A stretch of 64,000 nt of DNA from Mytilus trossulus (GCF_036588685.1 NW_026963295.1:2604001-2668000); one strand, 5' to 3'; shown: positions 1 through 11,863, counted from the stretch's first letter. Notes: generated by a model from the sequence alone, not told the origin. A program made the numbers and translations.

Positions 1-240
1 TACTTAAATTCGACTCTATCTCGAACTCTGGCTAAAAAGGTGACTCTAATTTAAAGTTAAGTAGAATTGTTACTCAACCTCTACCTTTAAATGAGACTCA
101 AACTCGATATTCAACTCGAAACTCAATGCTAACTTGAACTTTAATCGCCTGGAGCTTAATTCTAGCTGGAAATCGAAGACTTGCTTAAAGGTAAACTCGA
201 GTAGTAACCCGAACTTTAAGTTGAACTCTAACTCGGTGGA
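1..240. repeat. Degenerate short tandem array, AACTCGAACT-like
   Basis: The first 240 bases repeat variants of a short motif resembling AACTCGAACTCTAA at irregular spacing (for example near 18, 105, 118 and 220). No reading frame or splice context fits. It looks like a decayed minisatellite that probably continues left of the window. Confidence 0.55.
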
Positions 241-299
241 TGGCCACCCTCATCAAATGCAATTTATCTAAAAAAAAAAGATAGAACTAGTTTTTTTCG

Positions 300-790
300 A
301 TTTGGTCACGTGATTTTACCTCATCAAGTAATGTCATAACCAAATCAAAGAATGAAAGGAGCACATCAAATAACGAAACAAACACATGGTGTAGTATAAA
401 ATCGTCAAATTTTGAAACATCATTACGTTATGTTAAAGCCATATAAAGAATAGGTAAATCATCATTACGAATAACAAAACTCCATTATGTAAAGAAACAA
501 CTACATAACGTTGAGTCACATACACATCAAGTGATGTTAAAACCATATTGCGTAATGACACAACCACATTACATAATGGCGAAACCACATCGAGTAATAA
601 TGAAACCAATTAAGAAATGATAAAACCATATCAGGTTAATACGAAACCATGTCGTGAAATATCGAAACATCATTAAGTAATGACTATTCCATGTTGATTT
701 ATATCAAAACATTATAACGCAATGTCACAACCATATTATTAAAAGACAATAAAATATCATCATGTAATGATAAAACAACATTATGTGATA
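300..790. repeat. Degenerate ~20-bp minisatellite (ACCACATCA-GTAATG type)
   Basis: About 490 bases consist of diverged repeats with the sense AAACCACATCANGTAATGNC, for example near 540-560, 575-600, 640-680 and 760-790. Unit length drifts around 17-22 bp and copies are strongly mutated. It lies upstream of the first visible exon of gene A, in its intron or 5' flank. Confidence 0.65.
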
Positions 791-1467
791 TCAGAGTTCC
801 GCATAGGACAACTGTAGCGTTCCATACATGCCATCATTTAAATTCATAAACAGGTAAGAATAAGACATTTGTTTGACTTAAATTGCATGTATTCTGTTAT
901 AAAATAAATAAAAAAAACACCGAACATTTAACTATTTTATTTCTTCATACATGCATTTTAACATCATATGTTACAGCGTGTTTTGGTATTCTAAAACAGC
1001 GAATACTCATTGACATTGTTAAAATGCCGAGGCAGGAAAAAATTCGATGAAAATCCCGATATTGTCTTTATTTGTTTTTCATTGTGTACATGACCGTCCC
1101 TTTTACATTAGTTCTGTTGTTATTATGCTTAATTAAAGCAGCAGTTATAACGGATCTTTACATCTCATCCGTCTATTTACAAGACAAATCAAGTAAAATA
1201 CATCAACCGAGGAAATGGTACGAACCCAAAAAGGAGTGACCCAAGTTGCTTTGAAAGAGAATAGGTCCACATCTTTGAATTCAGCATATTATCTGATCAA
1301 AATTTCACAATCGGTACTAGAAAGCAGTCGATGCATATAATGTAAAAATTTAGAGAACTGTGGTCTTACATTAACATCTACGACGACAAAAAAAATAATG
1401 TTGGTACTGTTCACCTTTATAGCTCACAAAGCACCTATCCTATATTTTGTGAATTTATGTTTTACAG
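791..1467. other. Unassigned sequence upstream of first gene A exon
   Basis: Nothing coding is recognised here. No 61-nt leader exon of the kind seen in genes B, C and D and no V-like exon is present, so the 5' part of gene A lies left of the window or has been lost. The stretch ends in a pyrimidine-rich acceptor at 1467. Confidence 0.5.
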
Positions 1468-1734
1468 ATATTCCAGACTTGTTAATCACCTTTGAACCAT
1501 CAATGCTCATTTATGAAAGAAGTTCCCTTCGTTTGTGTTGCCTCTCTAACAATAATTTGCCGAATGTAATTATTGGATGGGTTAACACAAAAGACTGTCA
1601 GCAAGATATGCTGCATCCTAGTACCGCTTGCCTTCATTTTGTGAAGACCAGGCGCAATGATAGTGGGATCTATACATGTAAAGCTGAATACGAAGGACAG
1701 ACAGTCACTGCCAACATTACTGTTAATGTATTGT
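1468..1734 (+). CDS. Gene A exon: C2-type Ig domain
   Basis: The acceptor is TTTTACAG|AT and the donor T|GTAAGT. The length is 267 nt, phase 1 at both ends, identical to C2 exons in genes B and C. The domain has the first-sheet cysteine in LRLCC, the core tryptophan in IIGWV and the DSGIYTC motif of the F strand. N-glycosylation sequons occur near the end (ANITVNV). Confidence 0.85.
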
Positions 1735-4700
1735 GTAAGTTTTTTTTTACACAGTTTATCCTTAAAAAACTCAAATAACTCAATAATAATTTGCAATAAT
1801 TTTTTTAAGAAGTTACTTTGATAGTAGAAATATTTGGTCCCGAATATTAAATTCAGGGTAGCAGGATCAACATAAGATTCAAGTTTATTGTAATAACAGG
1901 TAGAAAGTGAAACAGAACTATTTTAGTTCAGGTTTTCCAGTTAACCCAAAGTAGACCAAAAGCAGAAAAAAGCGTTCAACATTGTCACCAAATTTTGAAT
2001 TATTTAGTGACAGAACATCATCTATATAGCGGAAAGTAGAGTTAAAGGATGTTGATAACTTCTTATCTTTCTTCTTGTATGAAGTCAGCCTCATAATAGT
2101 CAAGAAACTAGTCGGCAAGAAGAAAGACACAATTGGTTCCCATTGACATGCCTACAGTTTGTTGAAAAACACGTTCTCCGAACGTAACACATATGTTGTC
2201 AATCAAGAAATCCAGCTTCTTGATAATGTCAGTTTCAGAACTGTTTTTGTTTGAATCAGAGTGATCCTTTTTAAAGTAGGATTTATCCCTATCTAAGACT
2301 ACTGTTGCCTTTATTCGATACTTTCATCATATCTTTGGGGGAAAATATAAGTACATATTAGCAAATTAGTAATATTCCACAGATTTTAATTTAAACCTGA
2401 TCTGCGTTTAATTCAATTCTTTTTTATCTTTGTGTATTGTTAGATACCGTTACTAGCTTTCAGTATGTTGGCCCTTAATCGCAAAACAAGTAAAAGTTGT
2501 TTAGCCTTGAAAAAGTATGTGTTAACTATCAGTAACTGCACTAAGCAGATTGATATAGTGGTGTAGCACGTCAAATAGTTAGTTTACACTTAGTTGTTCG
2601 TAAGAATAGATATGAACAGAGGAGTTGCAATTTATAAGATATCAAGTTTATTATTTTTTTAATTTTTCCTCCTTAATTTATGTAGAACAGTTTTACAGTG
2701 GATAAATGTGTACATGAATGACTTCTTTGCGTTTCAGCCAACATTTCTTTACAAGAAAACGCATTATCTATAAAAGACGTGGTAATCATAGTATTATTCA
2801 TACTTATTGCTGTCATTTTGGTAATAACAAGAACATATATATGTAAGTACTCACTAGGTGTTTTTTTTTTAAATAGTACAATTCATTAGACAAATTCATA
2901 ATTTCTATTTTCAAATTTTCATAGAAATTTGCATAACCGTATATATAGTTATCATACGAGTAAAATTTAGAAACTTCTTTGTGGTATATTGATTTGTAAA
3001 ATAAAGTTTAAACGGAATAAAAAAAGTAAACACAATACAGCAACCACATTTTTTTCTTTGAAATTTTGTCTTAGTATTCTAACAATATTGATTTTTTAAA
3101 TTGAGGGATGTGAGTTAAGACCTTATTTTCTAGTAAATACACTACTTCTACTAATACTGTAACGTTTGTGCCTTTTTAATTGCAGTGTTCCTTAAACGAA
3201 GATACAGAAAGAGGTGAGAAAGTCTTGTATTGTGTGATTGTATGATTAAATTTCTTGATTGTATTTCAGTTCTGTAAACATTGTACTTGGTGAAAAACCA
3301 CAAAGTTCTCAATGTTTTTTGTGAACAGAACTATATAGCGTTCAGTTTTAAACATCAAGACAAACAATATGATCAGTTCATTAAATGAGGAATAAATGCT
3401 AGTAACTTTATTTAAGCTCTACTGGCTCACAGGGCATAGTGAGCTTTTCTCACCACTTGTCATCCGTCGTCCGCCGTCTGTTCACTTTAACAAAAAATCT
3501 TTTCCTCTAAAAATACATGGCCAAATTCATACAAACCTGGCCACAATCATCATCAAGGTATCTTGTTTAAAAATGTGTTCGATGACCCCGTCTGCTTTCC
3601 AAGATGGCCACCAGGACTAAAATTGAACAGGGATTCTCGTTTTATCTCTGAAACAAAAGCATTAAGGGTCAAAATATCGTGAGCCTAAATCCATCAATTG
3701 GAAATACAACTTTAAAATGTTGATGGATTTAGTCGAGGATTATGCCAGGCAATGGACTAATCGCGAGAAGGAAGACGTAGAAACTCTATCCGAATGGATT
3801 AAAGCAGTGAAAAAATTAAAAGTTAAATTAAAAAAACTGAATTGGTCTACCAATGCCCATGCTACGCCAATCTTTAAAGACCCGAATGTTGCAAAACACT
3901 TATCCTACCTCCATGACAAATATGTTGTTGTCCCCGCAGATAAAGCCCCAAACAACATCGTTTTTGTGTGTAAAACTCATTACATTAACTGCTTGATACA
4001 CGAATTAGGTATTGCCAATTCACTTTGAAGCTCAATATTTACCCTCACGACACTTACCAAAGAGGAAATCCTGGATAATCATAGGCTTGTTCTATGTTCC
4101 TTTGGAATTTCAACCAAAGATGAAGAACAATATCTTCCATCACTGTATTGGATACTTAAGCTATATAAGTGTCCTTACAAACAACGGTATATTGTTGGGT
4201 CTTCCAAGTGCTCCACGAAACCTCTTTCTAAATTATCAACATCTATTTTATCAGCAATCAAAGACGGGCTTCAAGGTTATTGTGAAACTGCATATTCTAG
4301 AGGTGGCGTGACGCAGATATGGATACTTAAAAATTCCAAAGATCTTTTAGAGTACATACAATCTAACTCTCTTTCATCTTGTAATAGTATTAAAATTTTT
4401 AACTTCTGTACTCTTTACGCAAGTATTCCACATTCCAGACTAAAAGACAAATTGAAAGAGTTGGTATTGCTTTACTTCATAAAAAGGAATGGCCAACGTA
4501 AATAGAAGTATCTTGTCTTAAGGAGAGATTGATCCTACTTTGTAAAGGATCACTCTGATTCAAACAAACAATTCTTTGAAACTGATATTATCAAGATGCT
4601 TGATTTCTTGATTCACAACATATTTGTTACGTTCGGAGGACGTGTTTTCAAAAGACTGTCGGCATTCCAATGAGAACAAATTGTGCCGACTTGTTTCGTT

Positions 4701-7192
4701 ATTATTATGAGGTGACTATGTGGAACGCATCTATCCCATCGAACTAGAGATAAAGGATACTATAGATTCAGTTTAGTCTGCCTCATATTTTGACTTACAT
4801 CCATAAATTGACAATGAGGGTCGGTTAAATCAAAAGTTAAATATGGTGAAGTTGAAATCATCACTTAGTAAATTTTACGGACGTCGTCACGAGTTAGTTG
4901 AAATAAGCAACACGACGGATGGAGCAGGATCTGCTTACTCTTCCGGAGCACCTGAGATCACCCTAGTTTTTGGTGGGGTTCGTGTTGTTTATAGTTTACT
5001 TAAGTTTTCTATGTTGTGTCATGTGTACTATTGTTTGTCTGTTTGTCTTTTTCATTTTAAACCATGGCGTTGTCAGTTTATTTTCGATTTATGAGTTTAG
5101 CTGCCCCTTTGGTATCTTTCGTCCCTCTTTTAGATCAAATCTGACATGAAATAAAAATTTTCATCAAGATTTTTCTGCCTAGAAATTTTCAGACCTATTA
5201 GACAACCTGTTCTTGGCCTTCTACCCCTGAATTATAAATTTTAAGGAAATTTTGCAGTTGTTTGCTTGCTATCCTGAAAAGCATTATAGATAGAGATAAA
5301 CTGTAAACCCCAAATGATCAACAAAATAATATTTTTAAATACTAGTAAGTCAAAATAACCAAATTGTCAATTGACCACTAACGAAGTCAAATTTTATATA
5401 ATTATCGCAAATCTTGTAATCCTACAAAACTCTTTTCCGAAACTACTGATAAAAATATAACCAAACTTAGTCACATTCTTCATTAAGATATCTTGTTAAA
5501 GACAATTGTCCCATGACGTCGGTTGCCAATCAATATGGCCGACATGGCTAAAAATAGAACATATGAGTAAAATGCAGTTTTTAGCTTATATCTATATGGT
5601 ATTTAGAGCAAATCTGATAAGGATTAAAATGTTCATCATGTTAAGATCTATCTGTCCTGAAATTTTCACATGAATCAGAGAGCCTGTTGTAAGGTTGCTG
5701 GCCCTAAATTGTGAATTTAATGTGGATTTTACAGTTTTGGGTTATTTTCATGAATATCATTATAGATAGAAATAAATTGTAAACAGATAAAATATTCAAC
5801 AAAGTCAGATCTACATATAAGTCAATTTGACCAAAACTGTCACTTGACCACATAAGGAGATATTGCCCTTAAAAGTAAACTTTTTTTACTAAAGTCTTCT
5901 CCTCTGAAATTTAAGCAAAAGTATAACGCTTGCATTATTTCATGTAACAATTGTATAATATACTATTATCAGTTGATCGACACATGTTTTTTAGGAGCCT
6001 CTAGTTTAATATTAAAATAGAGATCCAATACTCAATTTCATCAATGTTGATATGAATTTCATTCAGACATTGATCATTTAAGGTTCATAGAAACCATAAA
6101 TATTCGAGCAGAAGAAGACAAAAGTCCTGACAGGGCTCACTATATTAACATAACTGAAGTTAATAACGTGTTGACCACATCTCAAGGTACATGTATGACA
6201 TCAGAATATTATTGCATCTCAAAGAGAAAGAACAGTCACAGTTGTGTACACGTCAATTAAAAATACGTTTTGTGTCATTGTCAGTACTCTATAAATTGTT
6301 ATCAAAGAAAACGGAAAACACTTCTTTTTTTCATATTTAAGACTTGAGTTCATATATTATAAAATTGTAATATACCCACATTATTTTTGATGATATAGAC
6401 CTTCATAAAAAGCGTTGAATATAGATCGAACCTGCTGATGGTATTTCTGGCAACAATCGTATCTTTTCAGTTTGTTTTTATATCTATTTTAATGAAGTTA
6501 TTTTACATCGTTTATTGGGTAAAGTTTCGTGTCATTGACTTATCCATAGCAATTCCCTTCGTTTAAGAAATAAACTTTTCGAAAAAAAACCACAATTGTA
6601 TTATAGATGGTGCGTTGTTTAATTGTATTGCTTCAGAAAGCACTTCATATAAATTAAATAATGTTTTCCAAATAGAAATTGTATAGATGATGTAGTTTGA
6701 GAACCTCGACTGTATATAACTTGTGATAGTTTATGTCATTTCATTTTCAAATCTATTTCAGAAAATCATAGACAAACTGATGAAGCAATTGACATAGATG
6801 CAGAAAATATAGGTATTGTCCAGATGCCGGAAGAACAGAATTCATCCTTATCGAACAGTTACAGTGACACAACAGAATATATTAACAGCGGATATGAACA
6901 TCTATTTACAACTCTAGTGGCAAATAATGGTGAGGAAGACGAACATATGTATGATGTTACAAAACAGAACTTTGCTACTGAAAATATACTTCCTTCTAGG
7001 AGTGAACCTTTTGTGGAAATCATAGAACAATATTCCTCATCGGATAACGTACGAAGACATTTTCATGCAAATGACGGCCACGAAAATGTGAAGTTAAAGG
7101 ACCTCATTGCAAATGATAATGCTTCTTATCCGTCATCATTTCAATCGAAAAAGCATGAACCCGAATACATCAACTTGCCACTCAAACAGTAA
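1468..7192 (+). CDS. Gene A (5' partial): Ig-domain type I membrane receptor, YxN tail
   Basis: Assembled from five exons: 1468-1734, 2738-2842, 3186-3213, 6083-6186 and 6762-7192. Joined in phase they give 310 residues and a stop. Order: one C2-like Ig domain, a transmembrane helix followed by basic residues, and a cytoplasmic tail with three Y-I-N motifs (HYINI, EYINS and the C-terminal EYINLPLKQ) plus GYEHLFTTL and DEHMYDVT. The same exon lengths and phases recur in genes B and C, which is the main support. By family logic it is a cell-surface receptor signalling through phosphotyrosine; ligand unknown. The amino-terminal part is outside the window. Exon borders are inferred from GT-AG sites without transcript data. 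The 2.9-kb intron before 6083 holds a nested reverse-transcriptase relic. Confidence 0.8.
1910..2312 (-). pseudogene. Penelope-like reverse transcriptase fragment, minus strand
   Basis: Read on the minus strand, this contains a fingers/palm stretch with a G-x-x-MGTNC-like motif (about 2110-2180) and the palm motif FRYIDDVLSLNNSKF (about 1985-2035), in different frames. It is a short, frameshifted relic in the intron between the Ig and transmembrane exons of gene A. Assignment to Penelope-like elements is from memory of the motif style; another retroelement class is possible. Confidence 0.6.
2738..2842 (+). CDS. Gene A exon: transmembrane segment
   Basis: The 105-nt exon (GTTTCAG|CC ... AT|GTAAGT, phase 1-1) encodes a short polar stalk with N-I-S-L-Q-E and then about 20 hydrophobic residues (VVIIVLFILIAVILVI). 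Genes B and C have a transmembrane exon of the same 105 nt and gene D one of 102 nt. It is too short for the usual ORF length cutoff and is identified by homology of position and phase. Confidence 0.8.
3186..3213 (+). CDS. Gene A 28-nt juxtamembrane microexon
   Basis: AATTGCAG precedes 28 coding bases and GTGAGA follows. In phase 1 they read FLKRRYRKR, a basic stop-transfer stretch. A microexon of exactly 28 nt with phase 1 in and phase 2 out occurs at this place in all four genes of the window. Confidence 0.8.
3420..5990. repeat. Dispersed repeat (GCTCACAGGGC...GGAGCCTCTAG) split by a reverse-transcriptase insertion
   Basis: The left part (3420-3690) resembles the elements beginning near 10020 and 13014 (agtgagcttttctcacca..., then 'tctctgaaacaaaagcattaag'). 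After about 1.45 kb of unrelated reverse-transcriptase sequence the same element resumes near 5130 (caaatctgaca...) and ends near 5985 (ggagcctctagtt). The 13014-13790 copy shows the element uninterrupted. It lies inside an intron of gene A. Confidence 0.55.
3690..5135 (+). pseudogene. Penelope-like reverse transcriptase relic, plus strand
   Basis: The 5' part reads in one frame from about 3717 to 4028 and includes KYVVVPADKAPNNIVFVCK, the amino-terminal RT region. Later pieces continue in changing frames: a stretch at about 4125-4500 including YSRGG and the 'ASIPHSRLKDKLKEL' palm start, then FGGRVFKR at about 4625. The YIDD box is not recoverable. The 3' tail from about 4900 (gcaacacgacggat..., gttcgtgttgttta) recurs many times in the window. 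Several frameshifts and stops make it inactive. Confidence 0.75.
6083..6186 (+). CDS. Gene A tail exon 1
   Basis: The acceptor ATTTAAG matches the gene B equivalent (TTTAAG at 20255) and the donor is G|GTACAT. The 104-nt exon, phase 2 in and 1 out, encodes FIETINIRAEEDK...HYINITEV...TTSQ. HYINI is a Y-x-N site. The end TTSQG matches HSTSQG in gene B, and the start ETINI matches STINL in gene C. Confidence 0.75.
6762..7192 (+). CDS. Gene A terminal tail exon
   Basis: It begins after TATTTCAG, phase 1, and runs to TAA at 7190-7192. The tail reads ENHRQTDEAIDID..., then TEYINSGYEHLFTTL, DEHMYDVT, an eroded repeat-like HANDGHENVKLKD, and ends EPEYINLPLKQ. The last ten residues match the gene D C-terminus (EEYINLSLKQ). 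HANDGHENVKL corresponds to the 22-residue repeat of gene D with its tyrosine replaced. Confidence 0.85.
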
Positions 7193-7935
7193 AAGCATTC
7201 TTTTTCAAATGTTCCTGACATAAATGCATCACTCTAAAATGATGTCTGGATTATACTATTTAAAAATGCACTGGATAACATTTTAGTCTAGTAAAAAATG
7301 TAATTCAAGATAACTTATAAACGTGTTCGTAGTAATTGATTTAGTTGTTAACGACTGTTCAATGTGTGTAAGCAGTATAATGTATACATATATTGTACAT
7401 TAAGTAAGATTTTTGGTGGGTTTCGATGTGCTCAGTCTTAATTATTTTGTTTGCTATGTTTTCATACTATTGTTGTTATTTTGTTGTATCTTCGTTATTT
7501 GATATTGAGTAGTAATTTTGTCATCGACAAATGAGTTTATATATCCATCTGAAATATTCTATCAGTCTGTTTATATGCTATCACAGCACCCAAGTAAATC
7601 CTTTGAGAGGATAGTATTCCATTATTGGAAAAAAAAAATATAAATAAGCACAATAAACAAAGATGTAGTATCATTGAATGAAATAAATCAACTAAATTTA
7701 GGAAAAGAAGGTCAACATTACGAATTTACTGCTTCATAGATCTTTATGATTATGTTCTCATTAGTAGAGATGAACAATGGGGAGGAGGCAATTATCCCAG
7801 TACACAATATGACATTTCAAGCTTTTTTTCTATGTTTTATGTAATATCTGCTGAAAGTCGACGCCAGTTATCATAGTGTAGATTACAAACACGTGTTTAT
7901 GCATTGGGAGTAGGTTGGCATCCATTTAGATATAT
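7193..7935. other. Gene A 3' flank / probable 3' UTR
   Basis: This is AT-rich noncoding sequence after the gene A stop. Candidate polyadenylation signals AATAAA occur at 7652-7657 and 7682-7687. No other gene is seen. Confidence 0.45.
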
Positions 7936-7939
7936 AGCA

Positions 7940-8260
7940 TTGCTTATTAGATATAGGAAGATGTGTTGTGAGTGCCAATGAGACAACTCTCCATCCAAAT
8001 AACAATTTAAAAAGTAAACCATTATAGGTTAAAGTACGGCCTTCAACACGGAGCCTTGGCTCACACCGAACAACAAGCTATAAAGGGCCCCAAAATTACT
8101 AGTGTAAAACCATTCAAACGGGAAAACCAACGGTCTAATCTATATAAAAAAAAACGAGAAATGAGAAACACGTATATATTACATAAACAAACGAAAACTA
8201 CTGTACATCAGATTCCTGACTTAGGACAGGTGCATTAGTTCCTCCTGAGAATACCTTTTT
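7940..8260 (+). repeat. Dispersed repeat, copy of 33470-33720 inverted
   Basis: The stretch from 'agatataggaagatgtgttgtgagtgcc' to 'cttaggacaggtgca' is the near reverse complement of 33470-33720. Both include the gagacaactctccatccaaa and ggagccttggctcacaccga segments. Shorter relatives occur at 14625-14700 and 59300-59400. The family class is unknown. Confidence 0.65.
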
Positions 8261-9425
8261 CCGACGTAGTCGGTATAATTTCGGTTTGTGCCCTTTGAAC
8301 TTAAGGACGCTTAACTATGGCAACAGAATACGCATGTTCGAAAATCCTTTCTGTGATTGGACAAATACTGTCATGGTGGGTGATTTGATTGTGTTTGAAA
8401 AAACGTCTCGTTAATTATATCGTGATGGAAAGCAAGTGAAAAACTATAAATATTTGAACAAGACCTTCCAAAGATTTATATTTTTATTAAAATAATTGTT
8501 TCTCCAATAGCTCTTTGCATCCATGACAGCTGTTTATTCGGGACAATTATATAATTTTTAATGTAAAATTTGTTGTTCTAACGTACACGACTTTTAGAAC
8601 GCACCTACGCATGTGAGATTTCCGTAGGGTTTTGAGAATGTAAACAGAAAGATATGAGGACCGAGAATACTGGTGAAACACAAACAGCGAAAACGTTATT
8701 TAAATAATCACTTATTTAAATATAATCAGAATATTCACAAAACAATTTGTAACGTTCTTTTGTTGATAATTCATTGATTTTTAGATAGTTAGAGCATAGT
8801 TGTTCACAAGATGAAGGTAGTGAACGGGCGTTACCACCAAGGACAAATTGTGTCAAACTATGCAGGTTTTCACTGCACTACAATAGCCCCTTATGCACTC
8901 ATTACCTATGTTCAGTAAATCCTGCGATTTTTACACCAGAAACTATTGATTGCATTGTACCAAATGGTCACCAAATGTATCAGCAGCTAAAATCATAAGA
9001 ATTTTTTGTAGGGCCAAATGAAAATGTGTGGTTCCAGTAAACCTACCTTCCCTACTTGTTCGTCTTAAAAATAGCCTACCATAAAGATTTTATTGTCATT
9101 TTTCATTAAACACTGTTAAAGTCAGAATGTAACTCCCATAGACTCAATGTTAAAATAAACCAAAAAAAAAAAAATCCCTACCTACCTATCCTAACTTTTA
9201 TTTAGATGTAACTGGAACCGCGCATACTTTTTTATTTGGCCTAGTTACATTCAGATAAAGATTTAATTAAAGCGGTCCTGCATCATTAAGTCATTGTGCT
9301 TCTGAAAGTTATCGAAATGATAGTTTTAAACATATACTCAAATTTAAATACGTCGAATATCTTTTTTAAAGATAGTTCTTGTTTAAAGTATATTTACTTC
9401 CTAAATAAAATGAAGAAACCAAGAA
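8261..9425. other. Intergenic sequence, one 35-codon ORF
   Basis: No gene is assigned. A small plus-strand ORF at 8811-8918 starts MKVVNGRYHQGQIVSNYAGF and includes FHCTT. It may be the eroded start of a mobile-element ORF. The remainder is AT-rich with no splice-supported coding. Confidence 0.35.
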
Positions 9426-9430
9426 GTAAT

Positions 9431-10380
9431 TCATGTTTTATTGCATGAAATATATGAACCCACCGTTCATATGGTCTAGATCGATGGTGGTACATATGCG
9501 AACTGCAAGATAGATCTTTCGAAAGAAAAAAATACAATTGAAGACAACGAACGATTATATCAAAAAAGTTTTTTTTTCTTCAGTCTGAGATCTTAAGTAC
9601 ATGTAGTTTTGTTTTCATTTCTAGAAGGATTAATTTAAGATCTAGAACACGATTAGATTTTATCATTTATTTAATTCATCTTAGAAAGGAAAGCTTTCCA
9701 CTGTTCTATTGTTATCGTTTCGGGGTTTTAAGCTCTTTTCCTTGTTGAAATTTTGTTTATATTTTTTCATTTTGTTTTTTGACAATACATGAACTAAATT
9801 TTCAAAGACATTGTAAGGCACACGTTTGTTTGATTGGTTTTATGTTCACTGAATTAGAAGTTATTATAGCAAACAATGTAAACATAAGTAATCAGGTAAG
9901 TTTTAGAGTATAACTTTTTTTGCAAGGTATGAACGGTATTGACCATTGATGGTTGAATGTAGTTTAGCATGTTTAACGGGTTCTTTTGAAGGGAAAACTG
10001 GCATTACAGCTTTGTTAGCTTACCGGGCCCAAAGAGCGAAGTGAGCTTTTCTCACTACTTGGCGTCAATCCGTCCTCGGTTGTCGTCTTTAACTTTTATA
10101 AAAATCTTCTTCTCTGAAACTACAGGGCTAAATTAAACCACACTTAGTAACAATCATCATTAGGGTATATAGTTTAATAAATTATCCGATGATCCGTCCA
10201 ACCGAACAAGATGGCCGCGATGGCTTCAATTGAACATAAGGTTAAAATGTAGTTTTTCCTTATATCTCTGAAACCAAAGCATTAAGAGTAAATCTGACAA
10301 GGCGTATTTTGTTAATCAGGTCAAGGTCTATCTGCTCTGATATTTTCGGAAACCTTTTGTTAGGTTGTTGCCCCTGACAT
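9431..10380 (+). repeat. 0.95-kb direct repeat, left copy
   Basis: From 'ttattgcatgaaatatatg' through the ggtctagatcgatggtggta segment to the 'gttgcccctga' region near 10375, this matches 12419-13383 at high identity with small indels. The distal third is the repeat family starting GCTTACCGGGCCCAAAGAGC (10017), which is also seen at 3420. Confidence 0.75.
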
Positions 10381-10523
10381 TTTGCAGTTTAAATGCGTCA
10401 TAAATTTTTGACACTAGACACTTGCAAAATTTAACTACCACAGATAATCACATTGTTATATTTCCTACAGTACCACAACTTTATAAATTCTTCATGTCAC
10501 TTAATGTTAGATTCTTATGACTT

Positions 10524-10692
10524 TATGTCGTGTACAAGTTGCGATTTTGTACAGGCTATAACATGTACAAATATAGTGTACATGTTATATCTTGTATAAT
10601 GCAAAAATACAAGTTATAACATGTACAAAAGTACCTCATACATGTTATAACCTGTACAAAATATTGCTTAAAAATGGTTTTAACTTGTACAA
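10524..10692 (+). repeat. Left terminal inverted repeat (~168 bp) of a DNA-transposon-like element
   Basis: This begins tatgtcgtgtacaagttgcg and consists of overlapping small palindromes with the sense GTACAAGTTATAACATGTAC. It is the reverse complement of 11694-11863 with few mismatches. Confidence 0.75.
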
Positions 10693-11693
10693 AATAAAAA
10701 AATAAGGATATTTTTCTATTATCGCAACAGATGATATTGACCTAAATAACATTTTCATAACTTTTGTATTATTCCTTCATGTTAGTGCGTTTTGTACTTT
10801 TTGAGACAGTTAATGTCCAGGTGTCGGTATTAAGAAGCATTCCTAAGACCTGTCATAAGATATATCTTAGGACATGTCTTATTATCCTCTTATGACTATA
10901 TATGGACATATCTTTATTTGATGAATTATAATTGTGAGTGTCCACTTTGAAGGCAATAGTAAAATACTTTCATTTTAGTTGACACTAAAAGACATAAGAG
11001 AATAGCCAAGATAGATGTGTCTACAAATAAAATTGGGAATTGAAATGGGGTATGTGTCTAAAGGACAACAACCCGCCCATGGAGCAGACAACATCCAAAG
11101 GCCACAAAATACATGCTTTCAAAGTAGAGGATATATATTTAAAATATCAAAAGGACATTCGCCTCATGCAATGATCTTATAGTTTATAAACAAAAATTGA
11201 GTTATAAATTTACATAAGTCATGCTGAAGGCCAAAAATGTGGAAGAGTAGATCCGAAGATATTGATAATGAAGCGTGGTCCAATGAAAACTATTTCAGCT
11301 CTCTCTTGCTTTTACACAGTAAGCATATAAGACATCGTTTTAGTCTTTGCATGCTATAAAACGAGAGGGAGGAGTATTTCCAAAAATTAATAGGAATCGT
11401 TCTTAAATTTTTGGAAGAATTTAGTTACTACATGTAGTATAAAATGTAATTGTCATTGAGGAATGCAAGCTTTTAGTAAATAGTTTCACACTTATTTAAG
11501 CCATGATGGACTGCATAAAACATATACTTACATGAAAACACATTTTGCAAACATAAGTCATGAAACATATATTTCTGAAACTTTGTGATCATTTTCCTCT
11601 ACAGAAAAATACACGTTCTGGCCTATTTATTGTTGTTCTTCATGCATTGTTGAATTTTAATGTATATTTTACTTCATTGAGATTTATTTTAAA

Positions 11694-11863
11694 TTTTGTA
11701 CAAGTTAAAACCATTTTTAAGCAACATTTTGTACAGGTTATAACATGTATGAGGTACTTTTGTACATGTTATAACTTGTATTTTTGCATTATACAAGTTA
11801 TAACATGTACAATATTTTTGTACATGTTATAACCTGTACAAAATCGTAACTTGTACACGACAT
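11694..11863 (-). repeat. Right terminal inverted repeat (~168 bp)
   Basis: This runs from ttttgtacaagttaaaacca to ttgtacacgacat and pairs with 10524-10692. It is followed by a short (TA)n run at 11862-11875. Confidence 0.75.

Larger units (their letters stand above)
10524..11863. mobile_element. 1.34-kb non-autonomous element with long inverted ends
   Basis: Two inverted repeats of about 168 bp (10524-10692 and 11694-11863) bound about 1.0 kb without a credible transposase ORF. The ends themselves are built of nested palindromes. It could be a foldback-like or MITE-type DNA element. A target-site duplication could not be identified with confidence because the right flank is (TA)n. Confidence 0.6.

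Noticed and set aside
11560-11832. 90-codon plus-strand frame in the inverted-end element
   Set aside because: Its second half is the palindromic terminal repeat itself; composition is low-complexity and no transposase motif is seen.
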